Shown in pieces: positions 51,474 to 62,557 of a DNA stretch of 64,000 bases (position 1 is its first letter; every line of letters starts with the position of its first letter). The position numbers were made by a program, and so were the translations under genes. Under the pieces are notes generated by a model. It was not told the origin of the DNA. It searched no databases and worked only from the letters and a program-made list of their open reading frames with translations. The stretch is from Accumulibacter sp. (GTDB lineage: Bacteria; Pseudomonadota; Gammaproteobacteria; Burkholderiales; Rhodocyclaceae), in NCBI GenBank assembly GCA_020049495.1, contig JAIFKU010000037.1, positions 1 through 64,000 on the forward strand. Direction: 5' to 3'.

Positions 51474-52076
51474 CTAGCGGAAACAGAAGAAGGTCGCGAC
51501 AATAGTAAATATCAGCACTATGGCATAGTCCGTCCAGCGCAGCGGCTGATAATTGACTTCAAAGCGCTCGTTCACACTCGAGACCGGAGCATCCAGCAGG
51601 CTTCGCCAGTCACGCGGTCGTGGCAGGGTTTCAGCATAGCGCAGCACCAGCATGAGTCGGACGACGCCCCGGGCGGGGTCAAGCCCGAGGAACTGCAATG
51701 GCTTGAGCAAGCTATGCGTAGCGGCCAGCAGATCAGGAAGGGACATGGTTTCCAGAAACGCCGCAACAGCCATGAGGACCAGCAGCAAGCGCCCAAGGTG
51801 AGTCAGTGCTTCGCGAAAACCTTCATGCGTTGGCGCGGCTGCACCGCTCCAGAAAGGCTCACCGGCAACCCCCCAGGAAAAAATGACGAGCAGCGAAAGC
51901 AGCAACCAGCGCGTGCGCCAGACGAGATGTCCGCCGCGCTTGAGGATAGCGGTTCCAAGCAAAGGCAGCAGGAGAAAGACAGCACCCAGCACTGCGCCAC
52001 TCAAACACTGTACGGCAAGCAGAAACAGAAGCCAGACAATGACCCGCGTCACGGGATGAAGAGCAGAACTCGGCAT
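51474..52076 (-). CDS. Membrane protein resembling the CbiQ/EcfT transmembrane component (tentative)
   Basis: Five or so hydrophobic segments and LDPARGVVRLMLVLRYAETLP; family call is by resemblance only. Confidence 0.5.
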   Translation of the reverse strand: MPSSALHPVTRVIVWLLFLLAVQCLSGAVLGAVFLLLPLLGTAILKRGGHLVWRTRWLLLSLLVIFSWGVAGEPFWSGAAAPTHEGFREALTHLGRLLLVLMAVAAFLETMSLPDLLAATHSLLKPLQFLGLDPARGVVRLMLVLRYAETLPRPRDWRSLLDAPVSSVNERFEVNYQPLRWTDYAIVLIFTIVATFFCFR

Positions 52077-52094
52077 CGGGATACCCGGTCGCTA

Positions 52095-52134
52095 ATAAAA
52101 AGACAAGGCCGCAGCACTTACCAGAGCTACGGCC
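52095..52134 (-). terminator. Rho-independent terminator of fimV
   Basis: Minus strand AGGCCGTAGC-N10-GCTGCGGCCT followed by TGTCTTTTTA. Confidence 0.75.
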
Positions 52135-52156
52135 TGAATCTTGCTGGCCTTGCGGC

Positions 52157-55100
52157 TTAGACGCTGATTTTGCTCAGGATAGCCTGTGCCATTTCACGCT
52201 GCGAAGCATTACCTTCTTTTACCACCTCTTGCAGGAGTTCACGTGCTCCTTCGAGATCGCCCATTTCTTCGTAGGCCTTGGCCAGATCAAGCTTGGTCGT
52301 CACCTCTTCGCTGGAACTGGTTTCGAACTCCGGCGAGAGATCCTGCTCGACGCCAAACTGCGGATTCACGACAGTTTCCGCCTGGGCCGTCGAGAAATCC
52401 CTATCCTCTGCCTGATCCAAGCCACCGCCAAAGTGCGGATGAATCATCGTTGCTGACTGCGCCAGCGTAAAGTCATTGTCCAGCGGTTGATCGAGCCGTT
52501 GACCAAATTGCGGATTGACGAGGGTTTCCGACTGCATCGTCTCGAAATCAGGATTGACTGAGGTCGAAACCTGAACCGCATCGAAGTCTGCTGCCGTATC
52601 AGCCGGTGCCGCTGCTTTCGGTTGCGCAGCCGGATCTGCTGCCTTGAGGTCAAGATCAATCGACGCCATATTGAATGAAGGTGCCTCGGGCTTGGCACTG
52701 CCCAGGAATGTCGACTCGGTCAAACTGACGTCGAATTCAAGACCACTGTCATCATCCGGCTTGGGTTCCGAAGCCACATCGGAGCCAGCCTGAACAACGG
52801 GCTCGACTCCTGCAGTCACATTGGACCCGATACCGAGATCAAAATCCAGGTCGGCAACTTCGTTGCCGGAAGCCGAGTCGGGCGTTGCTGTTGACGATAT
52901 TTCGGGCAGACTGAAGTCCATCCCGCCCACTGACACATCGACATCGGCACTCGCCGATTTGGCCGCATTGTCGTTCGGTGCGGCAAGATCAAAGTCAAGG
53001 GCGGCTGCCTCAGCAGCGGAATCCGGTTGGTTCAGCGCTTCATCTGTCACGGAACTCGCCTTGCCGGCCGGTTTGTCATCGCCCAGGCCAAGATCGAAAT
53101 CAAGGCTGGTCAGATCGGTCGCAGCGGCAGACACGCCTTCATCGGCCACGGCCAGGTCAGCAGGCGGCTCGCTGGTGCTGGCCACTTCGGCCAGTTGTGA
53201 CAACTCACCCGGCAAGGTCACCGTGTTCCGCACCGAGGGTGGAGCGACGATGAGCGTTGCATCCGCATCAAACGAAGCCGGTGCGGATGGTGCAGAGTTG
53301 CTGAACAGGGGATTGGCCTGATCAAGCTTAAGCCCCATCGCCGCCGCTTTTTCCCAGTCGGCGCCGACGCCACCCGTCTCGCTGTAGAGATCGCTGGCCA
53401 GTGTTTCGAACTGCTTGGTATCCTTGCGGTTCAGATAGATCTCGAGCAACTTCAGATGGATAGCATAACGTTTGCTGTCCTTCTGCTTGGCCTCAAGAAG
53501 AATTTCCTCAGCCTGCACATCGCGGCCATACGCCATATAGACGTCAGCCTCGGCCACCGGATCAACCTCATCCGTGTCGATGCTACCTGGACCGGCCTGG
53601 CTGAAATCGGTTTGATCCGGGGTATGCGATGTATCAACACTTTGCCCGCCCGTGCTGCGGAAGACCGAATTGGCCGTCAGGCTACTGACCTGTGGCGACA
53701 GGGTGCTGCTCGCATCCAGCGGAACCTCCTTGATCTTGCCGCCGCGACGACGTCTACTGACAAAGTAGGCGGCGATGAGCGCCAGAATTCCGCCACCACC
53801 GGCAAGAGCGAGCGGATTATCGAGCAACTCTTCAACGAAACCGGGTTCCTCGGGCGGGGGTGGAGGTGGAAGCACAGGTTTTGGTTTTGCTGCTGCAACG
53901 GGTTTGGGTGCCTCGGCCGGCTTCGCGGCTTCTTCCGCTTTGGGCTCGGGTTTGGCGACTGCGGCGGGCTCAGGCGGTTTCGTCTCAGCCGCTTTTTCTG
54001 CCGGTTTCTCGATTGCGGCTGCAACCGGCGCAGGAACCGGCGGCTTGGCTTCCGGTGGTTTAATCGCTGCGACAGGAACGGCCTTGGTTGATGCCTGCTT
54101 TTGCAATTCGGCCAGATTCTGATTCTTGAGTTCGACCAGTTTCTGCAGGTCGACAACATTCTTCTCCAGTGAAGCCAGACGTTCTTTGGCTTCCTTGAGT
54201 GCTTTTTCCTTGGCGATCAGATCTTCATCGCTGCGTTTCGCGAGAACACCCGCTTTGCTGCCGTCTGTTACCGTTTTCGAGACTTTCAGTTGATCCTTTG
54301 CGTCTACTGCAGGAGTCGCCTTGTCTTCGACCCTTGCCGATATTTTTCCTGCGGACTCCTGCCTGGCGGCACCCTCCTTCACCGGCGCCTGTGCGGCAAT
54401 ACCAGCCAGCTTGTTGCGGTAGGCATTCCAGTCAGCAGACTGTGCCACGACGACCTTCCTGGCTTCCCCGGCAGAAACGGCTTCAATGGCCGATTTCTCA
54501 GGCAGAGTAAGAATCTTGCCCGCCTTCAGACGGTTCATGTTGCCGCCGTCAAAGGCCTCCTGATTGGCGCGCAACAAGGCTACCAGCATCTGCTCCAGCG
54601 AAACGCCTTCCGGTTTTGTTGCGCCGGCAATCTTGCTCAGGCTGTCACCCCGCTTGACCAGATGAACTTCGCGCCCCTGGGCAGACTGATCGGCCTGTTG
54701 GGCTGGAGCCGGGGCTGGCTCTGGAGTACGTATTCTGGCAACCGCCTTGCCACGCACTTCGTCGTCAATCGACGATGTCGCTCGTGCCGTCACCGGGGGC
54801 TTGCCTGCCACTGTTTCAGGTCTGGCTATCATCGCCGGTGCAACCGGTACGCTTCCCTTTGTGGCCATTTCCGGCGGATCAAGCAGGAAGGTATATTCTC
54901 GAACCAGCCGACCCGTCGGCCAATTGAGTTCAAGCAGCATATCGATGAAGGGATCGTTGATCGGCCGCTCAGAACTCAATTTTATGACGGGCTGACCATT
55001 GGCGCGTTTGTCCAGACTAAAGCTGATGCCCATCAGGGTACCCGCATAATCCAGACCGGCCAGCTTGAAGGCGTCCGGCGAGGCCAGTTGCGCCTTCATT

Positions 55101-55321
55101 CCGGAAAGTTCTTCCCGCGTTGCGGTGATTTCGATTTCGGCGCGCAGAGGTTGTCCGAGCGCCGAAAAGACCACGACTTTTCCAAGACCTGCTGCCTGGG
55201 CTACGAGCGGCATTCCCGAAAATGCAAGACAGGAAGCAACCGCCATGACAGAGGTACGCAACCCAAGATATTTTTGTGTCAGATGATATTTTTTTGCCAC
55301 AGCACCACCCTGAGCGTCCAA
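52157..55321 (-). CDS. fimV: FimV-like pilus assembly / polar hub protein
   Basis: AAGLGKVVVFSALGQPLRAEIEITA, LysM-like region (VKRGDSLSKIAG), acidic TPR C-terminus. Confidence 0.92.
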   Translation of the reverse strand: MDAQGGAVAKKYHLTQKYLGLRTSVMAVASCLAFSGMPLVAQAAGLGKVVVFSALGQPLRAEIEITATREELSGMKAQLASPDAFKLAGLDYAGTLMGISFSLDKRANGQPVIKLSSERPINDPFIDMLLELNWPTGRLVREYTFLLDPPEMATKGSVPVAPAMIARPETVAGKPPVTARATSSIDDEVRGKAVARIRTPEPAPAPAQQADQSAQGREVHLVKRGDSLSKIAGATKPEGVSLEQMLVALLRANQEAFDGGNMNRLKAGKILTLPEKSAIEAVSAGEARKVVVAQSADWNAYRNKLAGIAAQAPVKEGAARQESAGKISARVEDKATPAVDAKDQLKVSKTVTDGSKAGVLAKRSDEDLIAKEKALKEAKERLASLEKNVVDLQKLVELKNQNLAELQKQASTKAVPVAAIKPPEAKPPVPAPVAAAIEKPAEKAAETKPPEPAAVAKPEPKAEEAAKPAEAPKPVAAAKPKPVLPPPPPPEEPGFVEELLDNPLALAGGGGILALIAAYFVSRRRRGGKIKEVPLDASSTLSPQVSSLTANSVFRSTGGQSVDTSHTPDQTDFSQAGPGSIDTDEVDPVAEADVYMAYGRDVQAEEILLEAKQKDSKRYAIHLKLLEIYLNRKDTKQFETLASDLYSETGGVGADWEKAAAMGLKLDQANPLFSNSAPSAPASFDADATLIVAPPSVRNTVTLPGELSQLAEVASTSEPPADLAVADEGVSAAATDLTSLDFDLGLGDDKPAGKASSVTDEALNQPDSAAEAAALDFDLAAPNDNAAKSASADVDVSVGGMDFSLPEISSTATPDSASGNEVADLDFDLGIGSNVTAGVEPVVQAGSDVASEPKPDDDSGLEFDVSLTESTFLGSAKPEAPSFNMASIDLDLKAADPAAQPKAAAPADTAADFDAVQVSTSVNPDFETMQSETLVNPQFGQRLDQPLDNDFTLAQSATMIHPHFGGGLDQAEDRDFSTAQAETVVNPQFGVEQDLSPEFETSSSEEVTTKLDLAKAYEEMGDLEGARELLQEVVKEGNASQREMAQAILSKISV

Positions 55322-55393
55322 ACGGAATTATTAAAATAACATCATGGAGTTAGCGATGCAAGCTAAACTTGCTTGTGATGTTTGGGGTGTTGC

Positions 55394-55425
55394 AAAAAAA
55401 ACCAGGGCACAAACCCCGGTTTTTC
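55394..55425 (-). terminator. Rho-independent terminator of asd
   Basis: Minus strand ACCGGGG-TTTGTG-CCCTGGT followed by a T run. Confidence 0.75.
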
Positions 55426-55436
55426 TGCCTCTCAAA

Positions 55437-56594
55437 TCAGTCATCCAGCAGGATGCGCAGCATGCGCCGCAAGGGCTCGGCTGCGCCCCACAACAACTGG
55501 TCGCCGACAGTGAACGCGCCAAGATACTCAGGACCCATGGCCAGTTTGTGCAGACGGCCAACCGGAACGGTCAGCGTACCGGTCACTGCCGCCGGAGTCA
55601 GCTCGCGCTCACTGATTTCGCGCTCGTTCGGCACCACCTTCACCCACGGGTTGCCCTTGGCGATGACATCACTCACTTCGTCGAGCGGAACATCTTTCCT
55701 GAGCTTGATGGTCAAGCCCTGTGAATGACAGCGCATGGCCCCTATGCGCACGCACAGACCGTCAATCGGGATGCTGCCGGGCGTACGGAACGCCGGACGT
55801 CCGAGAATCTTGTTGCACTCGGCGCCACCTTTCCACTCCTCCTTCGACTGGCCGCCTTCAACCGGGATGTCGATCCAGGGGATCAGACTTCCGGCCAGCG
55901 CCGTATTACGGAAGTTCTTGCTCGGGAAACTTGACGCGCGCATGGTCTCGGCAACCTTGCGGTCAATCTCGAGAATGGCCGAAGCCGGATCGGCCAGATC
56001 CGCCTTGACAGCATCATGCAAGGCCCCCATCTGCGCCAGCAGTTCGCGCATGTTCTGTGCGCCGGCACCTGAAGCCGCCTGATAGGTCATCGCCGAAACC
56101 CATTCGACGAGGTCGTGCTTGAACAACCCGCCGATCCCCATGAGCATCAGGGAAACCGTGCAGTTGCCGCCGATCCAGTTCTTCCCGCCCCGGGTCAGCG
56201 CATCCTGGATGACATTGAGGTTAACCGGATCGAGAATGATCACGGCATCCTTGTCCATGCGCAGCGACGAGGCCGCGTCGATCCAGTGACCGTTCCAGCC
56301 GGCAGCCCGCAGTTTCGGAAAGACTTCCTTGGTGTAATCACCGCCCTGGCAGGTCACGACGATGTCCATCTTCTTGAGCACATCAATCGACAGGGCATCA
56401 TGGAGCACGCCACCTTCCTTGCCCCCCAGCACCGGCGCCTTGCCGCCGACCGTCGAGGTCGAGAAATACAAGGGCTCGATGAAGGCAAAATCACCTTCTT
56501 CCACCATGCGCTGCATGAGTACCGAACCCACCATGCCACGCCAACCAACCAGACCAACCTTCTTCATCGCACTAACCTCAATAAAAACAATCAA
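55437..56594 (-). CDS. asd: Aspartate-semialdehyde dehydrogenase
   Basis: [41 protein letters not shown]. Confidence 0.96.
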   Translation of the reverse strand: MIVFIEVSAMKKVGLVGWRGMVGSVLMQRMVEEGDFAFIEPLYFSTSTVGGKAPVLGGKEGGVLHDALSIDVLKKMDIVVTCQGGDYTKEVFPKLRAAGWNGHWIDAASSLRMDKDAVIILDPVNLNVIQDALTRGGKNWIGGNCTVSLMLMGIGGLFKHDLVEWVSAMTYQAASGAGAQNMRELLAQMGALHDAVKADLADPASAILEIDRKVAETMRASSFPSKNFRNTALAGSLIPWIDIPVEGGQSKEEWKGGAECNKILGRPAFRTPGSIPIDGLCVRIGAMRCHSQGLTIKLRKDVPLDEVSDVIAKGNPWVKVVPNEREISERELTPAAVTGTLTVPVGRLHKLAMGPEYLGAFTVGDQLLWGAAEPLRRMLRILLDD

Positions 56595-56609
56595 GCTGAA
56601 TTATTCAAA

Positions 56610-57674
56610 TTACAGCGCCGCCAGAACGGCATCACCCATTTCCCTTGTGCCAACTTTCTTCGTCCCGGTTTCGTAGATGTCACCGGTACGATAGCCCTGC
56701 GCCAGTACTTTCTTCACTGCCGTTTCGATGCGCAGGGCGACGTCTTCACGGGCGAAGCTGTAACGCATCATCATCGCTACCGACAGGATCGTCGCCAGCG
56801 GATTGGCCACCCCCTTGCCGGCAATGTCCGGCGCCGAGCCGTGGCACGGTTCGTACATGCCCTTGTTGTTTTCGTCAAGAGACGCCGAGGGCAGCATGCC
56901 GATCGAACCGGTAAGCATCGAGGCTTCATCCGAGAGGATGTCGCCAAACATGTTGCCGGTCACCATCACGTCGAACTGCTTCGGCGCTTTCACCAGTTGC
57001 ATCGCAGCGTTATCGACCAGCATGTGCGACAGTTCGACATCCGGATACTCGGGAGCCAACTCGTTCATCACATCGCGCCAGAGCTGCGTCGTTTCAAGAA
57101 CATTCATCTTGTCGACCGAACACACTTTCCTGCTGCGCTTGCGCGCCGCCTCGAAGGCCACGCGACCGATACGACGAATCTCGCTCTCGGTGTAGTGCAT
57201 GGTATTCAGACCGAAGCGTTGCAACTTGCCATCAACTTCGCGCAGTTCGATGCCGCGCGGCTGACCGAAATAAATATCACCCGTCAGTTCGCGCACAATC
57301 AGGATGTCGAGACCGGCAACCACCTCTGGTTTGAGTGTCGAGGCATTGGCAAGTTCCGGATAGAGAATCGCCGGACGCAAATTGGCAAACAGGCCAAGCT
57401 GCTTGCGGATGCCGAGCAGACCGCGTTCGGGACGCTGCTCGCGCGGCAACATGTCCCACTTCGGGCCGCCCACCGCACCGAGCAGGACGGCATCGGCCGC
57501 CTGCGCGAGTTTCTGTGTCGCCTCCGGATAGGGACTGCCGGTCGCATCGACAGCACAACCGCCAAGCAGCGCTTCTTCCAACTCGAATTTCAAGTCGAGT
57601 GCTTTCAGCACACGCAACGCCTCGGCCATGATTTCAACACCAATGCCGTCACCCGACAGAACGCAGATTTTCAC
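56610..57674 (-). CDS. leuB: 3-Isopropylmalate dehydrogenase
   Basis: [51 protein letters not shown]. Confidence 0.97.
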   Translation of the reverse strand: MKICVLSGDGIGVEIMAEALRVLKALDLKFELEEALLGGCAVDATGSPYPEATQKLAQAADAVLLGAVGGPKWDMLPREQRPERGLLGIRKQLGLFANLRPAILYPELANASTLKPEVVAGLDILIVRELTGDIYFGQPRGIELREVDGKLQRFGLNTMHYTESEIRRIGRVAFEAARKRSRKVCSVDKMNVLETTQLWRDVMNELAPEYPDVELSHMLVDNAAMQLVKAPKQFDVMVTGNMFGDILSDEASMLTGSIGMLPSASLDENNKGMYEPCHGSAPDIAGKGVANPLATILSVAMMMRYSFAREDVALRIETAVKKVLAQGYRTGDIYETGTKKVGTREMGDAVLAAL

Positions 57675-57759
57675 AATGTCATCCTATCAACATGGGAATC
57701 GCGCGAGCGATTCTCGAATCTCCCCTCGCCCTCCGGGAGAGGGGTCGGGGGTGAGGGAA

Positions 57760-58398
57760 TCAGGCAAACAGCCACGGCTGCTCAACGCGACGCCTATCCT
57801 CAAACGTGCGAATCATGTCGGCATGGCGCAAGGTCAGACCGATATCGTCCCAGCCATTAATCAGGCATTCCTTGCGGAAGGCATCAACCGCGAAAGGCAG
57901 GGCCTTGCCGTCGGGTCGAATCACCACCTGCTGCTTGAGATCAACCGTCAGCTTGTAGCCAGGCATACCTTCGACCTGCGCAAACAGTGCGGCGAGTTCA
58001 GCCGCCGGCAGCACGATCGGCAGTACGCCATTCTTGAAGCAGTTGTTAAAAAAGATATCGGCATAGCTTTCGGCGAGAATCACCTTGAAGCCGAAATCGA
58101 GCAACGCCCACGGCGCATGTTCACGCGAACTGCCGCAGCCGAAGTTCTTGCGCGCCAGCAGAATCTGCGCACCCTGATAGCGTGCCTGATTGAGCATGAA
58201 ATTCGGGTTGCGCGGCCGTCGCGAACTGTCTTCCCCGGGCTGGCCAACATCCATGTAGCGCATTTCATCGAACAGGTTCGGACCGAAACCCGAACGCTTG
58301 ATCGACTTCAGGAACTGCTTCGGAATAATCGCGTCGGTATCGACGTTGTCACGATCGAGCGGTGCGACCAGCCCTTCAAGGCGTACAAACTTATCCAT
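57760..58398 (-). CDS. leuD: 3-Isopropylmalate dehydratase small subunit
   Basis: [44 protein letters not shown]. Confidence 0.97.
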   Translation of the reverse strand: MDKFVRLEGLVAPLDRDNVDTDAIIPKQFLKSIKRSGFGPNLFDEMRYMDVGQPGEDSSRRPRNPNFMLNQARYQGAQILLARKNFGCGSSREHAPWALLDFGFKVILAESYADIFFNNCFKNGVLPIVLPAAELAALFAQVEGMPGYKLTVDLKQQVVIRPDGKALPFAVDAFRKECLINGWDDIGLTLRHADMIRTFEDRRRVEQPWLFA

Positions 58399-58418
58399 GA
58401 TTTCCCTTGTAAACGTCC

Positions 58419-58547
58419 TTACCTGGCAACCCGCTCTATGGCCTGGCCGCCTTTTTCAATATCCTTGCCCAAACCCTGCACGGTATTGCAGGCCGGCAGT
58501 GACATGACCGAAACGATTACCAAAAGAATGAAGGCAATTCTATTCAT
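58419..58547 (-). CDS. Entericidin A/B-family small lipoprotein (42 aa, not in the ORF track)
   Basis: Translated by hand: [42 protein letters not shown]; lipobox LPAC and [19 protein letters not shown] as in entericidins. Confidence 0.9.
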   Translation of the reverse strand: MNRIAFILLVIVSVMSLPACNTVQGLGKDIEKGGQAIERVAR

Positions 58548-58557
58548 GGTTCTCTCC

Positions 58558-59964
58558 TTAAAGTAAGTCACGCACATCGGCAAAATGCCCGGCAATCGCT
58601 GCCGCTGCCGCCATCACCGGACTGACCAGATGCGTCCGCCCGCCCGCACCCTGCCGGCCCTCGAAATTACGATTTGACGTCGAGGCGCAGCGCTCTCCGG
58701 CTTCAAGACGATCGGCATTCATCGCCAGACACATTGAACAACCCGCCTCACGCCACTCAAAACCGGCGGCGATAAAAATCTTGTCGAGGCCTTCCTTCTC
58801 GGCCTGCTGCTTGACCAGACCGGAACCTGGAACAGCCAGCGCCAGCTTGATCCCGGACGCCACCTGCCGACCCTTGAGCACGCTTGCCGCAGCGCGCAGA
58901 TCTTCGATTCGCGAGTTGGTACACGAGCCAATGAAGATCTTGTCGACCTTGATCGCCTTGATTGGCGTATTGGGATTCAGCCCCATATACAACAGTGCAC
59001 GTTCCATGCCTTCACGCTTGACCGGATCCTTTTCCTTCGCCGGATCGGGCACGCAGGCGTCAACCGCCACCACCATCTCGGGCGAAGTTCCCCAGGTCAC
59101 CTGCGGCTGGATAGATTCAGCATTCATTTCCAGCACACAGTCAAACTGCGCGCCTTCGTCGCTGCGCAAGGTGCGCCAGTAGTCAACGGCCGCATCCCAC
59201 TGCTCGGCCTTCGGGGCGAAAGGACGCCCCTTCAGATAATTGAGGGTGACCTCGTCAACGGCAACAAAGCCCATGCGTGCGCCGGCCTCGATAGTCATGT
59301 TGCAGAGCGTCATGCGCGCTTCCATCGACAGGCTGCGGATCGCGCTACCGCCGAACTCGATGGCATAACCGGTGCCACCCGCCGTACCGATGCGTCCAAT
59401 GATGGCCAGCGCGATATCCTTGGCAGTTACACCCTTGCCCAACTTGCCCTCGACGCGGAAGAACATGGTTTTCGATTTTTTCTGCAGCAGGCACTGCGTA
59501 GCCAGCACATGCTCGACCTCGGACGTACCGATGCCCAGTGCCATGCAAGCAAACGCGCCGTGGGTGCTGGTGTGCGAGTCGCCGCAGACGACTGTCATGC
59601 CAGGGAGCGTGGCGCCGTTTTCCGGACCGATGACATGAATGACTCCCTGCCGCAGATCCTTGAACGGGAAGTAGGCCAGCGCACCGACTTCGCGGATATT
59701 GGCGTCGAGGGTTTCCACCTGTAGCCGCGATACCGGATCTTCGATGCCGCGATCCCAGTGATTGGTCGGCGTATTGTGGTCGGCCGTGGCGACGATCGAG
59801 GAATTGCGCCAGGGCTTGCGCCCGGCCAGCTTGAGTCCCTCGAAGGCCTGCGGACTCGTTACCTCATGCACCAGGTGACGGTCGATGTAAAGCAAGGCCG
59901 TCCCATCGGCTTCTTCATGCACCACATGGCTCTGCCAAAGTTTGTCGTATAAATTCTGGAACAT
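58558..59964 (-). CDS. leuC: 3-Isopropylmalate dehydratase large subunit
   Basis: [59 protein letters not shown]. Confidence 0.97.
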   Translation of the reverse strand: MFQNLYDKLWQSHVVHEEADGTALLYIDRHLVHEVTSPQAFEGLKLAGRKPWRNSSIVATADHNTPTNHWDRGIEDPVSRLQVETLDANIREVGALAYFPFKDLRQGVIHVIGPENGATLPGMTVVCGDSHTSTHGAFACMALGIGTSEVEHVLATQCLLQKKSKTMFFRVEGKLGKGVTAKDIALAIIGRIGTAGGTGYAIEFGGSAIRSLSMEARMTLCNMTIEAGARMGFVAVDEVTLNYLKGRPFAPKAEQWDAAVDYWRTLRSDEGAQFDCVLEMNAESIQPQVTWGTSPEMVVAVDACVPDPAKEKDPVKREGMERALLYMGLNPNTPIKAIKVDKIFIGSCTNSRIEDLRAAASVLKGRQVASGIKLALAVPGSGLVKQQAEKEGLDKIFIAAGFEWREAGCSMCLAMNADRLEAGERCASTSNRNFEGRQGAGGRTHLVSPVMAAAAAIAGHFADVRDLL

Positions 59965-60066
59965 ATCTAGCTTATCCGGAAAAGTCAGGCCACACTCAGC
60001 CAGTTTGAATGATCGATTATCTCACGGCTCGCCCGGGCTGTCAGCCCGAGGACGCCATAGACAGAC

Positions 60067-60906
60067 TCATTTACCCCGGCGCGCAGAAAGATAAAGCGCT
60101 TGCACCCGATCAGCATAAGCGCGCAGGTCGGCAATACGCGAGTCATGCGATGGATGGGTCGACATCCACTGCGGCGTACCCCGACCGGAAACGCGGGCCA
60201 TTTTCTCCCACAGCGAAATCGCCGCATGCGGATCGTAGCCGGCACGTGCAGCCAGTTCGACGCCGATGCGATCGGCTTCCTGCTCCATGCCGCGCGAATT
60301 CGGCCGCATGAAGGCCAGTTCGCCGGCAGCGCCCAGAACGCTCTGTCCAAGATTCGCATCAACGCCATAATAACTACCGATCAGAGCTCCGCCAATGGCC
60401 GCGGCCACACCGACTCCGGCCGCCTGCCCGACCTTCTCCCGGCCATGCTCGCGCAGCGCGTGTGCAATTTCGTGGCCCATCACCGCAGCCAGTTCATCGT
60501 CGCTGACATGCAACTTCTCGATCAGGCCGGTATAGACCGCCATCTTCCCACCCGGCATACACCAGGCATTGAGTTCGTTCGAACTGATGACGTTGACTTC
60601 CCAACGCCAGCCAGGCGCATCGGGACGAAATGCGGCAGTAACCGGAATCAGCCTGCCGGCGATGCGCCGCACACGCTGCAGCTCTGCTGCATCGCGATTC
60701 AGATGATTCTTGGCCTGCTCGGCATGTATTGTCTGCTGATAGGCTTTCTCCGCCGAACGATTGACCTCGGCGGAAGAAACCAGCATCGTTTGTTCACGAT
60801 CGACGCCAACAACTCCGCCCGAAGTCGTTCGTGTTGTCGAACATCCCGCGACAAGAACGGCTGCCAGCAGAACGGAAAAGCCGGACCTGAAATAGCTACG
60901 CTCCAT
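60067..60906 (-). CDS. M48-family metallopeptidase lipoprotein
   Basis: Lipobox VLVAGCSTT, HEIAHALREHGREK zinc motif; start set at MERSYFRSG. Confidence 0.92.
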   Translation of the reverse strand: MERSYFRSGFSVLLAAVLVAGCSTTRTTSGGVVGVDREQTMLVSSAEVNRSAEKAYQQTIHAEQAKNHLNRDAAELQRVRRIAGRLIPVTAAFRPDAPGWRWEVNVISSNELNAWCMPGGKMAVYTGLIEKLHVSDDELAAVMGHEIAHALREHGREKVGQAAGVGVAAAIGGALIGSYYGVDANLGQSVLGAAGELAFMRPNSRGMEQEADRIGVELAARAGYDPHAAISLWEKMARVSGRGTPQWMSTHPSHDSRIADLRAYADRVQALYLSARRGK

Positions 60907-60926
60907 GTGAGCCCTCAAGAAACACC

Positions 60927-62105
60927 CTAAGTATCGACAACGCACGAAGGATTCAGTTCGCTGACATCCTTCTCGCGAATCCATCCGGCCACCAGGATCA
61001 GGCCTATCAGTGCAAAAACAGAGCTCAGGGTAAAGGTCAATCCGGCTCCGAGGTAATCCCAGGCCCATCCGCTAAGCAGCCCGCCGGCCAGGCCGCCGGC
61101 ACCGAAGGACAGGCTCGAATAAAGCGCCTGACCGCGCGCACGGGTCGATCCCGGAAACCAGCGGTTGACGGCCGAGATTGCCGCCGAGTGAAAAGCGCCG
61201 AAAGTCAGCCCGTGCATGAGTTGGGTCAGAACAAGGACAGCCAGACTGTCGACCCCCCAGCCGATCATCGTGAAACGCACTACCGCCAGCGCAAAGCAGG
61301 CCAGAAGGATGCGGCGCAAACTGAAGCGCTGCATCATCCGTGACATGAAGAAAAATACGGCGATTTCGGCCAGAACCCCCAGTGAAAACAAGCTACCGAC
61401 CAGCAATTTGCTGTAACCGTGCTCGGCCAGAAAAATCGAGTAAAAAATGTTCAAGGCCCCATGCGCCGCCGACATGGCAAAGCATGCTGAAAATAATGCC
61501 CGGACATAGGGCTGGCGCAGGATTTCAGCGATCGGCTGGGCCTCCTCCGCAACGATATGCGCGGGCGCTTCAGGAATCAGCATCGAACAGAGAAAAATGC
61601 CGGCCAGCGCAGCAACGCAGACCCAGAGCAGACTGCTCATCGGCAGGAAATCGAGCACGGCGCCGGTTCCCAGCACGGCAACGATAAAGCCGATCGAACC
61701 CCAGAGCCTGACCCGGCTGTAGCGTGTCGAATCGTCCCGGAGATGATCGAAGGTCAAGGTCTCGACCATGGGCAACGAGGCCGTCCAGAAGAAGGCGAGA
61801 ACGGCCATGGCGAGCACAAATGTTTCCAGACGACTGATAAAGAAGAAGGACGAAAACACCATCAGCGAAGCGAGACCGGTCAGCCGGACGATCAGCAGCC
61901 GCTGCCCGAGGCGATCAGCGAGCAGACCCCAGAGATACGGACAAAACAGACGCATCAACTGCATTTGCGACATCAGCAGACCGATATCCCAGGCAGAAAA
62001 CGAAAGCGACTGAAAGTAAAGCCCGAAGTAAGGCGAGAAAACGCCAATGAAGGCGAAATACGAGAAATAGAAGGCAGAAAGACGCCAATAGGGAAAACGA
62101 TGCAT
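60927..62105 (-). CDS. MFS transporter (PPP family, HcaT-like)
   Basis: 12-TM protein: WRLSAFYFSYFAFIGVFSPYFGLYFQSLSFSAWDIGLL...PYLWGLLADRLGQR. Confidence 0.87.
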   Translation of the reverse strand: MHRFPYWRLSAFYFSYFAFIGVFSPYFGLYFQSLSFSAWDIGLLMSQMQLMRLFCPYLWGLLADRLGQRLLIVRLTGLASLMVFSSFFFISRLETFVLAMAVLAFFWTASLPMVETLTFDHLRDDSTRYSRVRLWGSIGFIVAVLGTGAVLDFLPMSSLLWVCVAALAGIFLCSMLIPEAPAHIVAEEAQPIAEILRQPYVRALFSACFAMSAAHGALNIFYSIFLAEHGYSKLLVGSLFSLGVLAEIAVFFFMSRMMQRFSLRRILLACFALAVVRFTMIGWGVDSLAVLVLTQLMHGLTFGAFHSAAISAVNRWFPGSTRARGQALYSSLSFGAGGLAGGLLSGWAWDYLGAGLTFTLSSVFALIGLILVAGWIREKDVSELNPSCVVDT

Positions 62106-62144
62106 CCGGCAATTTTACCGGATGCATCGCCGGAAACGGCGTTC

Positions 62145-62408
62145 TTACCTGGCGGTTTGCTGACCGGACCGAAAGGCCAGCATCAAATGATACAGATCAT
62201 CCTTGACCTTGACGCGGTGCTTCTTCAGATCTTCAATGGTGAAATCGTCAACCGGCATATCGTGCTCTTCCAGATCTTCGACTTTGCCCGTCAGTCGGTG
62301 ATACGTCAGATATAAGCGGGCAAACAGCGGATTCCCGTTGCGCAAGACATTGATTGCATCAGTCATTTCGGGAAATTCATGGTGAAGATCATGGTGCTCG
62401 ACGTGCAT
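62145..62408 (-). CDS. YdcH-like DUF465 protein
   Basis: HHDLHHEFPEMTDAINVLRNGNPLFARLYLTYHRLTGKVEDLE. Confidence 0.82.
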   Translation of the reverse strand: MHVEHHDLHHEFPEMTDAINVLRNGNPLFARLYLTYHRLTGKVEDLEEHDMPVDDFTIEDLKKHRVKVKDDLYHLMLAFRSGQQTAR

Positions 62409-62557
62409 GATCGTGCCCTCCTTCTGTTCATGGCCAACCCGATGAGCGGCCAGCGTGGTTTAAAAACAAAAACTGGATGCCTGTACGGCTAATGTATCAC
62501 CCCATTTCAAAACTGTTTAGCCCCTCTGATACTGGAATTTTGCACAGTATCGGCCAC

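Noticed and set aside
56115-57860. 581-aa plus-strand ORF opposite asd and leuB
   Set aside because: Antisense shadow of two confidently identified genes; composition (His/Arg-rich, low complexity) is typical of a GC-rich complementary frame.
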